Source: an uncultured Collinsella sp.
GTDB taxonomy: Bacteria; Actinomycetota; Coriobacteriia; Coriobacteriales; Coriobacteriaceae
Assembly: GCA_934667065.1 (NCBI GenBank)
Contig: CAKULD010000006.1
Coordinates: forward strand, 62,001-126,000
Direction of reading: 5' to 3'
Length of the DNA stretch: 64,000 bases
The first letter of the stretch is position 1; the number at the start of each line of letters is the position of its first letter. The notes below the pieces were generated by a model. The model saw only the letters and a program-made list of their open reading frames with translations, was not told the origin of the DNA and made no database searches. Made by a program: the position numbers and the translations under genes. Shown piece by piece: positions 42,800-50,709 of this stretch.

Positions 42800-44536
42800 A
42801 TGGCATTCTTTGACGGTGATGATGTGAGAGCAGGCGGGAGGAAGGGTGCGCTGTTCTCACGCCGAGCTACCCTTGCGGGCACGGCGGCGGGCGCGTTGAC
42901 CCTTGCAGGTGTTGGGCTCATGGGCTGCTCTGCTGCCGGAGCCGATACAGACGATGCTTCCTCTTCGGACGACGGGCTCACCGACGAGCAAAAGAAGCTG
43001 CACAAACAGATCGTCGCGACCTATAACGTCGAAAAGCAGGCGGCTATCAAGGAACAACTCGATGCCGCCTATGCCGCAGGAAGCTACGACGAAACCGTCC
43101 CGTTCGTCAAGCTGGATCCCTTTGGCACCGATACCCTGAGCTGCTACGTTCGCTTTGCGACAACGGATCCCGTAACCGTCGCCTACGAGGTCGCCGGTCG
43201 CAAAAAGACCAGCGACGCACCCAAGGTTGCGGCTTTCTCCCGCACGCCCCGCGGCGGTGACATGCCAACAACAGAGCACGAGTTCAAGGTCGTCGGTCTC
43301 ATCCCCAACCACAAAAACACGGTGACTCTCACCTGCACCGCACAAGACGGCACCAGCCGCACCTCGACGTTTACGGTCAAGACCCCCGCGCTCAAGGGCG
43401 AGGAGGAAGAGCGCCTTGCCGTCACGGCGGGGGAGTCCAACACGCCGCTTGCCGATGGCCTCTTTACCATCCTGGGCAATGACTCGTCCAAGCTCGACTT
43501 CATGTACCTCTACGACAACGCGGGCCAGATTCGCGGCGAGGTGCCGATTATCGGCTACCGCAGTCACCGCCTGTTGTTCCCGGGCGGCGGCAGCATAATC
43601 ATGAGCGTCTCGACTACCAAGATGGCTCAGATCAACGCCATCGGCCAGGTGGTAAACGTTTGGAGCACCGGCGACTACGAGCTACACCACGACTATGCCT
43701 TCGATGACGACGGCAACCTGCTGGTGCTGGCGAGCCATGCCGGCTCCGAGGCCGACCTGGACGTTGACCGCGCCGCCGACAAGGATAAAGGCGAGCGCGT
43801 GAACGTCGAGGACCTCATCATCAAGATTGACGTGACAACCGGTGACGTCTCCCTTGTCGCGGACTTGGGCGACATCTTCCCCGACCTCAAGGCGAACGCC
43901 AAAGTGGCACAAGACGGCGACCTGGATTGGATCCATATCAACACGATCCAGTGGCTCGGCGGCGGTACCGTCCTGCTCAGCTCGCGCGAGACCTCGACGG
44001 TTATCAAGCTCACCGATATTTACGGCATGCCTACGGTCGATTGGCTCATGGGTTCGCCCGACTTTTGGGCCGGTTCGGGCTTTGAGGACAAGCTGCTGCA
44101 AGCCCAGGGCGATTTTTCGCTCAACGCGGGCCAGCACAGCGTGACCTATCTGCCGAGCTTCGATACGGCGACAACCGGTCGCTACCAGGTGCTGCTGTAC
44201 GACAACAACTTTGGTGCGGCTGAGAGCTATCCCAAGTTTGACTGGGGCAAGTTGGGTGCCGCAGTGGTGACCGACTACAGCAAGGGCACGCATTCGTTTG
44301 GGCGCATCTTTACGGTGGACGAGACCGCACGCACCTACGAGCTTGAGGAGCAGATTGCGGTGCCGTTCTCGGGCTACGTGAGCAGCGCGCAGCGCGTTAG
44401 CAACTCGGGCAGCATGCTCGTGGCATCGGGCCAGGCCAAGACCTTTGCCGAGTACGACCGCTACGGTCTGCCCATCGCCACCTACGAAATGGAAGCCGAA
44501 AAGTACATCTATCGCGCGTACAAGTACGAGCTGTAG
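42800..44536 (+). CDS. Arylsulfate sulfotransferase-like Tat lipoprotein
   Basis: 578 residues from the ATG at 42800, seven bases after AAGGA. R21-R22 (FSRRATLAG) and C43 (GLMGC) indicate Tat export and lipidation. The mature part fits the AssT beta-propeller family: H296/H297 in ELHHDYAF, H379 in DWIHINTI, R396 in LSSRE and H446 in NAGQHSV correspond to the E. coli H252, H356, R374 and H436. Such enzymes move sulfate between phenols outside the cell through a sulfo-His. E. coli AssT is periplasmic; this one would be tethered on the outer face of a monoderm membrane. It converges on the DUF389 gene with only 10 bases between. Confidence 0.85.
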   Translation: MAFFDGDDVRAGGRKGALFSRRATLAGTAAGALTLAGVGLMGCSAAGADTDDASSSDDGLTDEQKKLHKQIVATYNVEKQAAIKEQLDAAYAAGSYDETVPFVKLDPFGTDTLSCYVRFATTDPVTVAYEVAGRKKTSDAPKVAAFSRTPRGGDMPTTEHEFKVVGLIPNHKNTVTLTCTAQDGTSRTSTFTVKTPALKGEEEERLAVTAGESNTPLADGLFTILGNDSSKLDFMYLYDNAGQIRGEVPIIGYRSHRLLFPGGGSIIMSVSTTKMAQINAIGQVVNVWSTGDYELHHDYAFDDDGNLLVLASHAGSEADLDVDRAADKDKGERVNVEDLIIKIDVTTGDVSLVADLGDIFPDLKANAKVAQDGDLDWIHINTIQWLGGGTVLLSSRETSTVIKLTDIYGMPTVDWLMGSPDFWAGSGFEDKLLQAQGDFSLNAGQHSVTYLPSFDTATTGRYQVLLYDNNFGAAESYPKFDWGKLGAAVVTDYSKGTHSFGRIFTVDETARTYELEEQIAVPFSGYVSSAQRVSNSGSMLVASGQAKTFAEYDRYGLPIATYEMEAEKYIYRAYKYEL

Positions 44537-44546
44537 CGCGCCTGCA

Positions 44547-45686
44547 TCACTTCACGTCGAACTCCACGCGGTCGAGTTCGGGGACGTTGAGGTCGATGAG
44601 TTTGCGGGCGACGTGGCGGTCGTGTGCTCCGAGCGTTTCGCTCGTCGTCACATGGGCGACAATCTCGCGCTCGACAATGCCTTCCTCGTCGCCTTCGGTG
44701 GCCGAGGTCTCGACGGCGACGGTGTAATCCTTAAAGCCCGGCAGCACCGCGGCAAGCTCGCGCGTGGTTTCGGTGACGCCGTAGCCGTCCTGAACGCCGG
44801 CCTGCGCCGAGCCGATAGACCCCGCCGTCATGACGATGCAGGGGATGGCAAAGATCACCGTGCCCACAATGATGCGGCGGCGCACCTTGCGCGACAACTC
44901 GTCGACCTCGGCGTCTTCTTCGGCGGTTACGATGCCGTCGCCGTTGAGGTCGCGCTTGAGCGGCACGCGCAAAAGCAGCAGCACGGCTTCGGCCGCGAGC
45001 GCGATAAAGACCACGTTGATGCCAAACTCGTAGAGTGCCGAGATGAACAGTGACCCACTCGCGATGGCAATGCCGTAGCCCGCTGCGCACAGGGGCGGCA
45101 TGAGTGCGGTCGCCACGGCCACGCCAGCGATGAGCGTGGCGGGCTCCTGGTCGCGTGAGTTGCCTAGGCCGCCTGCAAAGCCGCCCGCGAGTGCAACAGC
45201 AAGGTCCCACACGGTGGGCGTCGAGTTGTCGATGATGGCGGCCGTGGTGGTGCCAAGGGGCGAGAGCTTAAAGTACAACGTGGACGTGACCAGGCAAAAG
45301 GCCATTTGCAACGCTAGGCCGGCGACGGCCTCGACGGTTATCTCGCGGTCGAGCGTGGCGATGCCGTATGCCATGGCAAGGACCGAGCCCATGAGCGGGC
45401 AGATGAGCATGGCACCTACGATGGCGATATCCGAGTCGATATCGAGGCCAATGCTCGCAATGAGCATGGCGATGATGAGGATGCATAGGTGCGAGCCGGT
45501 TAGGCGCGCCCCGTTTACAAAGCGCTTGCGAATCACGTGATAGGGCGCGCGACCCTCGCGAATGTTGAACGCCTGCTTTAGGAAGCGGGAGGCGTTCTCC
45601 ATGGCCTCGCTGTGTGCAGGGCGGATACCGTGGCGCCGATGATGGCGCTCACGCAGCCGCTTGATCTGTTGTTTGTCGAGTTCCAT
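44547..45686 (-). CDS. DUF389 membrane protein with an EF-hand-like loop
   Basis: 379 residues from the ATG after GAGGTGG. Several hydrophobic segments between about 64 and 240 include IASIGLDIDSDIAIVGAMLICPLMG and the NSRDQEPATLIAGVAVATALMPPL stretch typical of DUF389. Residues 246-257 read DLNGDGIVTAEE, a textbook EF-hand calcium loop (D1, N3, D5, G6, I7, T9, E12), placed after the sixth helix. One more helix follows (about 272-290) and a soluble C-terminal domain. Function is unknown; calcium control is a hypothesis. Confidence 0.83.
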   Translation of the reverse strand: MELDKQQIKRLRERHHRRHGIRPAHSEAMENASRFLKQAFNIREGRAPYHVIRKRFVNGARLTGSHLCILIIAMLIASIGLDIDSDIAIVGAMLICPLMGSVLAMAYGIATLDREITVEAVAGLALQMAFCLVTSTLYFKLSPLGTTTAAIIDNSTPTVWDLAVALAGGFAGGLGNSRDQEPATLIAGVAVATALMPPLCAAGYGIAIASGSLFISALYEFGINVVFIALAAEAVLLLLRVPLKRDLNGDGIVTAEEDAEVDELSRKVRRRIIVGTVIFAIPCIVMTAGSIGSAQAGVQDGYGVTETTRELAAVLPGFKDYTVAVETSATEGDEEGIVEREIVAHVTTSETLGAHDRHVARKLIDLNVPELDRVEFDVK

Positions 45687-45823
45687 GTCCACCTCGTTCC
45701 GGCACGGTCCGCGCATCGCCCCCGTTGCCCCTACTCTACACCGTGGATGGCAGGAGAATCATCTTTAGCGACCATCTGGGCGGCCAAGCTACATGCCGTC
45801 ACAGACAAAACCTCGACAAATGC

Positions 45824-45859
45824 AAAAGCGCGGAGCCGGATAGATTCCGACCCCGCGCT
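45824..45859 (-). terminator. Terminator of the OPT transporter gene
   Basis: On the reverse strand AGCGCGGGGTCGGA pairs with TCCGGCTCCGCGCT around ATCTA with two imperfect pairs, followed by TTTGCATTTG, 26 bases beyond the stop. Confidence 0.8.
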
Positions 45860-45884
45860 CTGCGTTGGTGCGTCGTTGTTCGGT

Positions 45885-47588
45885 CTAGCCTAGCAGGCTC
45901 AGACCAACAGAGACAAACGCCAGGATAACGCCGACGATAGACTCGCCACCGAGCAGGCCGCTGGCGACAACCAGGCCCTGCTCCTGGAAGGCGGCGTCCT
46001 TAGCGGCCTTCTCCTCGTCCGAAAGACCGGCCGTGGCGTCGCGGTGAGCGGCCCACTTGTCGTAGGCAAGCTTGACGCAGGAGCCCAAGAAGGCCGTGAG
46101 CGACATGTAGAACGGCAGGTACACGCCCAGGCCGATCATCATGGCCGGAATACCGAGCCAGTACATGACGATGCCTGCGATAAAGCCGCCGACGAACCAC
46201 GGCACGCTCGGGATGCCCGAGACCATGGTGGCGACCACGCTTGCCTGCGCGGCGACGAAGCTCTTGTCGGGGCCGAAGGCGTCCGGACCATAGGCGGTGA
46301 CGAGCGCGACCATGACGGCGGCGGCGACCAGGGCGCCCACGATGCCGCCAATGGCCTGGCCGATCCACTGTGCGCGCGGGTTGGTGCCCAGCACGGCGCC
46401 GGCCTTAAAGTCGTTCATGACGTCGCCCGCAAGGCCGCACGCCACGGCAACGATGCCGGCGATAAAGAACAGCTTGACCTGGGCGATCTGAGCGCAGGCT
46501 GCCACGATGAGCATGACGATGAGGCCAAAGATCTCCATGGGGTCGATACCCGTCTGGCCGCAGCTCTGCGCGCTCATGATGGTGGTGACAAAGGTGAACA
46601 GCGTGACGATGACGGCCGGAACGGGGCCAAGGTCGAGCACGATGGCGATGATCACGGCGATGGCAGCGGCGCCCAGGCCGATGATACCGGCGTCGAGCTT
46701 AAGGGAGCCCGAGATGAGCGACTGCTCGTCGGTGTCGGTGGAGCTGTCGGCGGCAAGACCGCGGACGATGCCGGCGACCTGCGGCAGGATGTCCTTAAGG
46801 ACGACGGCGACGCCAAAGCCCATCATGAGGCCCATGCCCAGGGACTTGACGATGCCCTGTGCGGTCACGACGTCGAACACGCCGGCGGCGGTGCCGCCGA
46901 CGATGATGCCAAAGTTGCCCAGCAGCGCGCCGGCAAACCAGAAAGCGACCGGGGCGAAGCCCACGAGGAAGCCGACGGAGAGCAGCATGGGCGAGTTGTA
47001 GATACCAAAGGTCACGCCGGGGATGTTGAGCGTGCACAGCATGCTGGGCACAATGCCCAGGGCATCGCGCAGCACGCTGTAGATGCCGGCGAGGGCCATG
47101 GAGCCAAAGAGCTGCTTGCCGGTCTTGCCGCCGGCCTCGGTCGCGCGCAGGGTCTGAGCTGCGGCGTTGCCGGTGGGGAACTCAAGCGCGGCGTCCACGA
47201 TAAAGTGGCGGTGGATGAGCGCCGTGGCCAGCAGGCCCAGGATGGTGCCGGCGAGTGCCACGATAAACATATCGAGCCAGCTGATCTGGTCGGCATAGCC
47301 CAGCATCCAGGCGCCCGGGATGGTAAACGCCAGGCCTCCGGCGACCATGGCGCCCGCGGACATGATGGTGTGGGTGACGTTGGCCTCGTTGAGGCTGGCG
47401 TTGCCCATGAGCTTAAGGAAGAACAGCGAGATGACGGCAGCGAAGACGATCGGCCAGGGGAGTGCGCCCATCTTGAGCGCCGTGTAGGCCGAGCTTGCCG
47501 TGATAATCACGCAGCCAAGGACGCCGATGACGACGCCGCGCAGCGTGAGTTGCCCGCGCATCGAGGCGCGGTTCGAGGGATTGCTCAT
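45885..47588 (-). CDS. OPT-family oligopeptide transporter
   Basis: 567 residues with AAAGGAG upstream and about fourteen or more hydrophobic segments. SSAYTALKMGALPWPIVFAA, EFPTGNAAAQTL and DVMNDFKAGAVLGTNPRAQWIGQ are hallmarks of the OPT/YSL family. It probably takes up small peptides or metal-peptide complexes with protons. It is a single-gene unit with its own terminator. Confidence 0.9.
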   Translation of the reverse strand: MSNPSNRASMRGQLTLRGVVIGVLGCVIITASSAYTALKMGALPWPIVFAAVISLFFLKLMGNASLNEANVTHTIMSAGAMVAGGLAFTIPGAWMLGYADQISWLDMFIVALAGTILGLLATALIHRHFIVDAALEFPTGNAAAQTLRATEAGGKTGKQLFGSMALAGIYSVLRDALGIVPSMLCTLNIPGVTFGIYNSPMLLSVGFLVGFAPVAFWFAGALLGNFGIIVGGTAAGVFDVVTAQGIVKSLGMGLMMGFGVAVVLKDILPQVAGIVRGLAADSSTDTDEQSLISGSLKLDAGIIGLGAAAIAVIIAIVLDLGPVPAVIVTLFTFVTTIMSAQSCGQTGIDPMEIFGLIVMLIVAACAQIAQVKLFFIAGIVAVACGLAGDVMNDFKAGAVLGTNPRAQWIGQAIGGIVGALVAAAVMVALVTAYGPDAFGPDKSFVAAQASVVATMVSGIPSVPWFVGGFIAGIVMYWLGIPAMMIGLGVYLPFYMSLTAFLGSCVKLAYDKWAAHRDATAGLSDEEKAAKDAAFQEQGLVVASGLLGGESIVGVILAFVSVGLSLLG

Positions 47589-47800
47589 ATATAACTCCTT
47601 TGCGTATATCCGCTTCCCCCGGGAGCGCCGCTACGGATACGGCGCGGGAAGTCGGGTTACCAAGGGCCGCCGCGTGAGCTCGCAAACGACCGCGCTCCAG
47701 TATAGCGGCATCGCCCGCCCTGCGCTCCGCCAAAAGCAGCTAATTTGGGATGCATTTGTATACGGGATATACTGCTGGGCAGACGAAAGGAGCGCCGACG

Positions 47801-48652
47801 ATGCTTAATGGGTGCGCATATATATTGACGGTCGACGTGGGCAACACGTTTATTCGCTTTGGCCTGTTTGCCGAGGACTCGGCCGCGGCGCAGGAATGTC
47901 CGCTTGCGACGTGCGAGATCACCACGCCGGCGCGCATCACAGCAGACGAGGCTCGCATGCGTCTTGTGCAGGTCATGGGCGCCCTTGCCGCCGATGCGGG
48001 CATGCCGGGCACGCTTGCACCCACGGCGGCCGTGCTGAGCTGCGTGGTGCCGGCACTCGAACGCCCGTGGAAGGCGGCGCTCTCCCGTACCTGCACGGGG
48101 CGCGTGCTTACCGTGGGGCCGGGACTTAAGACCGGCATGCCCGTGCATTACGACGACCCGGCCGAGATCGGCCCCGACCGCATTGCCGACGCCGTGGCGG
48201 CACGCGCCGTCTATGGCTCGCCGTGCATCGTGATCGACCTGGGCACGACGACCAATATCGAGGTGATCGACGCGCGCGGCACCTTTGTCGGCGGCGTCAT
48301 CGCTCCGGGCCTGGCGCTCGGCGCCCGCTCGCTCTCGGCCGCTGCGGCGCGCCTGCCCCAGGTTGAGCCCTCGGCACCGACGCATGTCATCGGCCGTAAC
48401 ACGCGTGAGGCCATGCGCTCGGGCGTGGTCTTGGGCGAGGTGGCACGCATCGACGGCATGCTCGACATGGTGCTTGCCGAGATGCGCGCGACTAAGGCAG
48501 CGGGGGAGGGCGATGTGCCCATCGTCATTACCGGTGACGATGCTGAGGCACTCGCAGCGCTGGTCGGCCATAGCCTGACGGTTGACGATGCGCTGACGTT
48601 GCGAGGTCTGGCCGAGCTCTACCACATCAACCAAAAGCCCCGCCGCGCGTAG
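47801..48652 (+). CDS. coaX: Type III pantothenate kinase
   Basis: 283 residues; the ATG at 47801 follows AAAGGAG, while an earlier in-frame ATG does not. LTVDVGNTFIRFGLF (phosphate loop), IGPDRIADAVAA, VIDLGTTTNIEVID and GGVIAPGLALGARSLSAAAARLP match CoaX. It phosphorylates pantothenate in the first step of coenzyme A synthesis; type III enzymes are not inhibited by CoA. It faces the OPT gene head to head. Confidence 0.92.
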   Translation: MLNGCAYILTVDVGNTFIRFGLFAEDSAAAQECPLATCEITTPARITADEARMRLVQVMGALAADAGMPGTLAPTAAVLSCVVPALERPWKAALSRTCTGRVLTVGPGLKTGMPVHYDDPAEIGPDRIADAVAARAVYGSPCIVIDLGTTTNIEVIDARGTFVGGVIAPGLALGARSLSAAAARLPQVEPSAPTHVIGRNTREAMRSGVVLGEVARIDGMLDMVLAEMRATKAAGEGDVPIVITGDDAEALAALVGHSLTVDDALTLRGLAELYHINQKPRRA

Positions 48653-48736
48653 AGGCAAGGGGGTCGGTGGGGCAAACGCTCCCACCTTTCACCTGCTACA
48701 ATGAGTCAAACTATTGCGATTACGGAGGTGTCTGCC

Positions 48737-49261
48737 ATGTCGGACGATCTTCATCAAACCGCGTCGGGCAAGCGCCGCGACGTCATTAGCTGGGACGAGT
48801 TCTTTATGAGCGTGGCCATTGCCGCGCAGCGCCGCAGCAAGGACCCCAACACGCAGGTGGGCGCGTGCATCGCCAGCACCAACCACCGCATCCTTTCGGT
48901 GGGCTACAACGGCACGCCCTCGGCACTCAACGACGACTTTTTTCCGTGGGGCACGAGCGACGACCCGTTGCAGGACAAGCACAACTACGTGGTGCATGCC
49001 GAGGCAAACGCCGTGCTCAACTATCGCGGTTCGCTCAAGGACCTGGAGGGTTCAACGGTCTACGTCACGCTGTTCCCGTGCCACGACTGTGCCAAGATCC
49101 TGGCGCAGGTGGGCGTAGGCGAGGTCGTCTACCTGGACAATAAGTACGCCGACACCGACGACGGTCGCATTAGCCGTCGTATCCTCGATTCCTGCGGTAT
49201 CAGCTACCGCCAGGTTATCGTCGATGTCCACATCGGCACCGAGGGGCAGGCTCAGCAGTAG
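48737..49261 (+). CDS. dCMP deaminase
   Basis: 174 residues from the ATG after GGAGGTG. Zinc motifs HAEANAVLN and PCHDCAKIL hold the His, catalytic Glu and two Cys of deoxycytidylate deaminases; GYNGTPSALNDD is also typical of the ComE/dCMP group. It converts dCMP to dUMP for thymidylate synthesis. It follows coaX by 84 bases and may share its transcript. Confidence 0.92.
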   Translation: MSDDLHQTASGKRRDVISWDEFFMSVAIAAQRRSKDPNTQVGACIASTNHRILSVGYNGTPSALNDDFFPWGTSDDPLQDKHNYVVHAEANAVLNYRGSLKDLEGSTVYVTLFPCHDCAKILAQVGVGEVVYLDNKYADTDDGRISRRILDSCGISYRQVIVDVHIGTEGQAQQ

Positions 49262-49433
49262 CGCGTGGCGACGCCGGCTGGCAACAAAAAGCAGCTAAAA
49301 GAGCCCCGTCCCTAATTGACTGCTCGTGAAAGTCGCGTCTGTGCGCATGGATGGCTCGTGAGCGGGTACATGGCTGTAGTAACATAGCTTCTGTCCGCGG
49401 GCGTGCCCGCGTTATTGTGAGAAAGGAGCCCCT

Positions 49434-49712
49434 GTGGCTGTTAACGAAGAGCTGCTTAAGAAGGTTCTTGAAGAGATCCGCCCCAACCTGCAGGCCGACG
49501 GCGGCGATATGGAGTATGTGGGCGTTGACGACGAGGGCGTCGTCAAACTGGAGCTTCAGGGCGCTTGCGCCGGCTGCCCCATGAGCTCGCTGACCCTTTC
49601 CATGGGCATCGAGCGCATCCTGAAGGAGCATGTGCCCGGCGTTACCCGCGTTGAGCAGGTCAATGCTTCCGGCGAGACCGACGACCTGTACGACGAGTAC
49701 GCGCCGTTCTAA
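49434..49712 (+). CDS. NifU-like C-terminal domain protein (Fe-S carrier)
   Basis: 92 residues from a GTG with AAAGGAG upstream. RPNLQADGGDMEYVGVDDEG and the CxxC of GACAGCPMS are the NifU C-terminal scaffold signature, which binds a [4Fe-4S] cluster and passes it to target proteins. The 172-base gap before it holds only a small CGCGGGC/GCCCGCG hairpin (49396-49411). Confidence 0.9.
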   Translation: MAVNEELLKKVLEEIRPNLQADGGDMEYVGVDDEGVVKLELQGACAGCPMSSLTLSMGIERILKEHVPGVTRVEQVNASGETDDLYDEYAPF

Positions 49713-49820
49713 GTTGCGAAAGCTGCGGACGGCATGCTCCGCATAGACGTTACGCCCAGATATGCGGCTGCGAGCGCAAGGCCCGCGGCCGCTTTTGTAT
49801 GTAGGGAGTAGGGAGACGAC

Positions 49821-50642
49821 ATGCTCAACGACCTCTACCATATGCTTGATCCTGTCGCGATTTCGGCCGGGCCCATCACCATCTATTGGTACGGTCTGGC
49901 CTATGTGGTCGGAGCCCTGCTCACGGCGGTTGTCATGTACCGCACGCAGCGTCGTTGGGGTTTCGATATTACGATCGATGACCTGACGAGCGTCGTAGTC
50001 GGCGTGGTCTTTGGCCTCATTATCGGCGCGCGCCTGTTCTACGTTGTCTTTTACGGCGACGGCTACTACTGGGCCCATCCGCTCGAGATTTTTGCCACCA
50101 ACGAGGGCGGCATGAGTTTCCATGGCGGTCTGGTGGGCGGCGTCATCGGTGGTGTGCTCGTGTGCCGTATGTACAAGCTCGATGCGTGGACGTTGGCCGA
50201 TCTTGCTGTTATCGGCGCCCCGCTGGCCCTGTGCCTGGGCCGCTGCGCCAACTTTGTCAACGGCGAGCTGTGGGGCAAGCCGACCGATCTGCCCTGGGGC
50301 GTGATCTTTGGCGGCACCGCAGGCGACATGCCGCGCCATCCCTCCCAGCTCTACGAGGCATTCCTGGAGGGCATCGTGCTCTTCTGCATTCTTCAGGTGC
50401 TCAGCCGCAAAAAGCCGTTGCTGCCCCAAGGCACGTTTATGGGCGTGTTCGTGATGGGCTACGGCATCGTCCGCTTCCTCGTCGAGTTCGTGCGCGTGCC
50501 CGATGCCCAGCTGGGCTATCTGCTGGGCGGTGTCATCACCATGGGCCAGCTGCTGAGCCTGCCACTCGTGATTGCGGGCCTGGCGCTCATCATCTTTGCC
50601 CGTCACCGCAACCGTCCCCAGCGCATCTACCTCGATGACTAG
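49821..50642 (+). CDS. lgt: Prolipoprotein diacylglyceryl transferase
   Basis: 273 residues, about seven membrane segments. MSFHGGLVGG (essential His), GRCANFVNGELWGKPTDLPWG and RHPSQLYEA are Lgt signatures. It moves diacylglycerol from phosphatidylglycerol to the lipobox Cys of prelipoproteins, such as the two encoded in this window. A hairpin starts ten bases after its stop. Confidence 0.95.
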   Translation: MLNDLYHMLDPVAISAGPITIYWYGLAYVVGALLTAVVMYRTQRRWGFDITIDDLTSVVVGVVFGLIIGARLFYVVFYGDGYYWAHPLEIFATNEGGMSFHGGLVGGVIGGVLVCRMYKLDAWTLADLAVIGAPLALCLGRCANFVNGELWGKPTDLPWGVIFGGTAGDMPRHPSQLYEAFLEGIVLFCILQVLSRKKPLLPQGTFMGVFVMGYGIVRFLVEFVRVPDAQLGYLLGGVITMGQLLSLPLVIAGLALIIFARHRNRPQRIYLDD

Positions 50643-50651
50643 CTACCACAT

Positions 50652-50690
50652 ACCGCCACAAAGGGGACAGGCACCTTTGTGGCGGTTTTC
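50652..50690 (+). repeat. GGGACAG-core hairpin, copy E, possible lgt terminator
   Basis: ACCGCCACAAAGG and CCTTTGTGGCGGT pair perfectly (13 bp) around GGACAGGCA, followed by TTTC. It separates lgt from the next gene, whose ribosome site lies only a few bases later. Confidence 0.82.
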
Positions 50691-50709
50691 TAGAAAGGTT
50701 ATTTGGACT

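Noticed and set aside
46044..47594. 516-residue forward open frame rich in D, H and G
   Set aside because: Antisense to the OPT transporter; composition is typical of a shadow frame.
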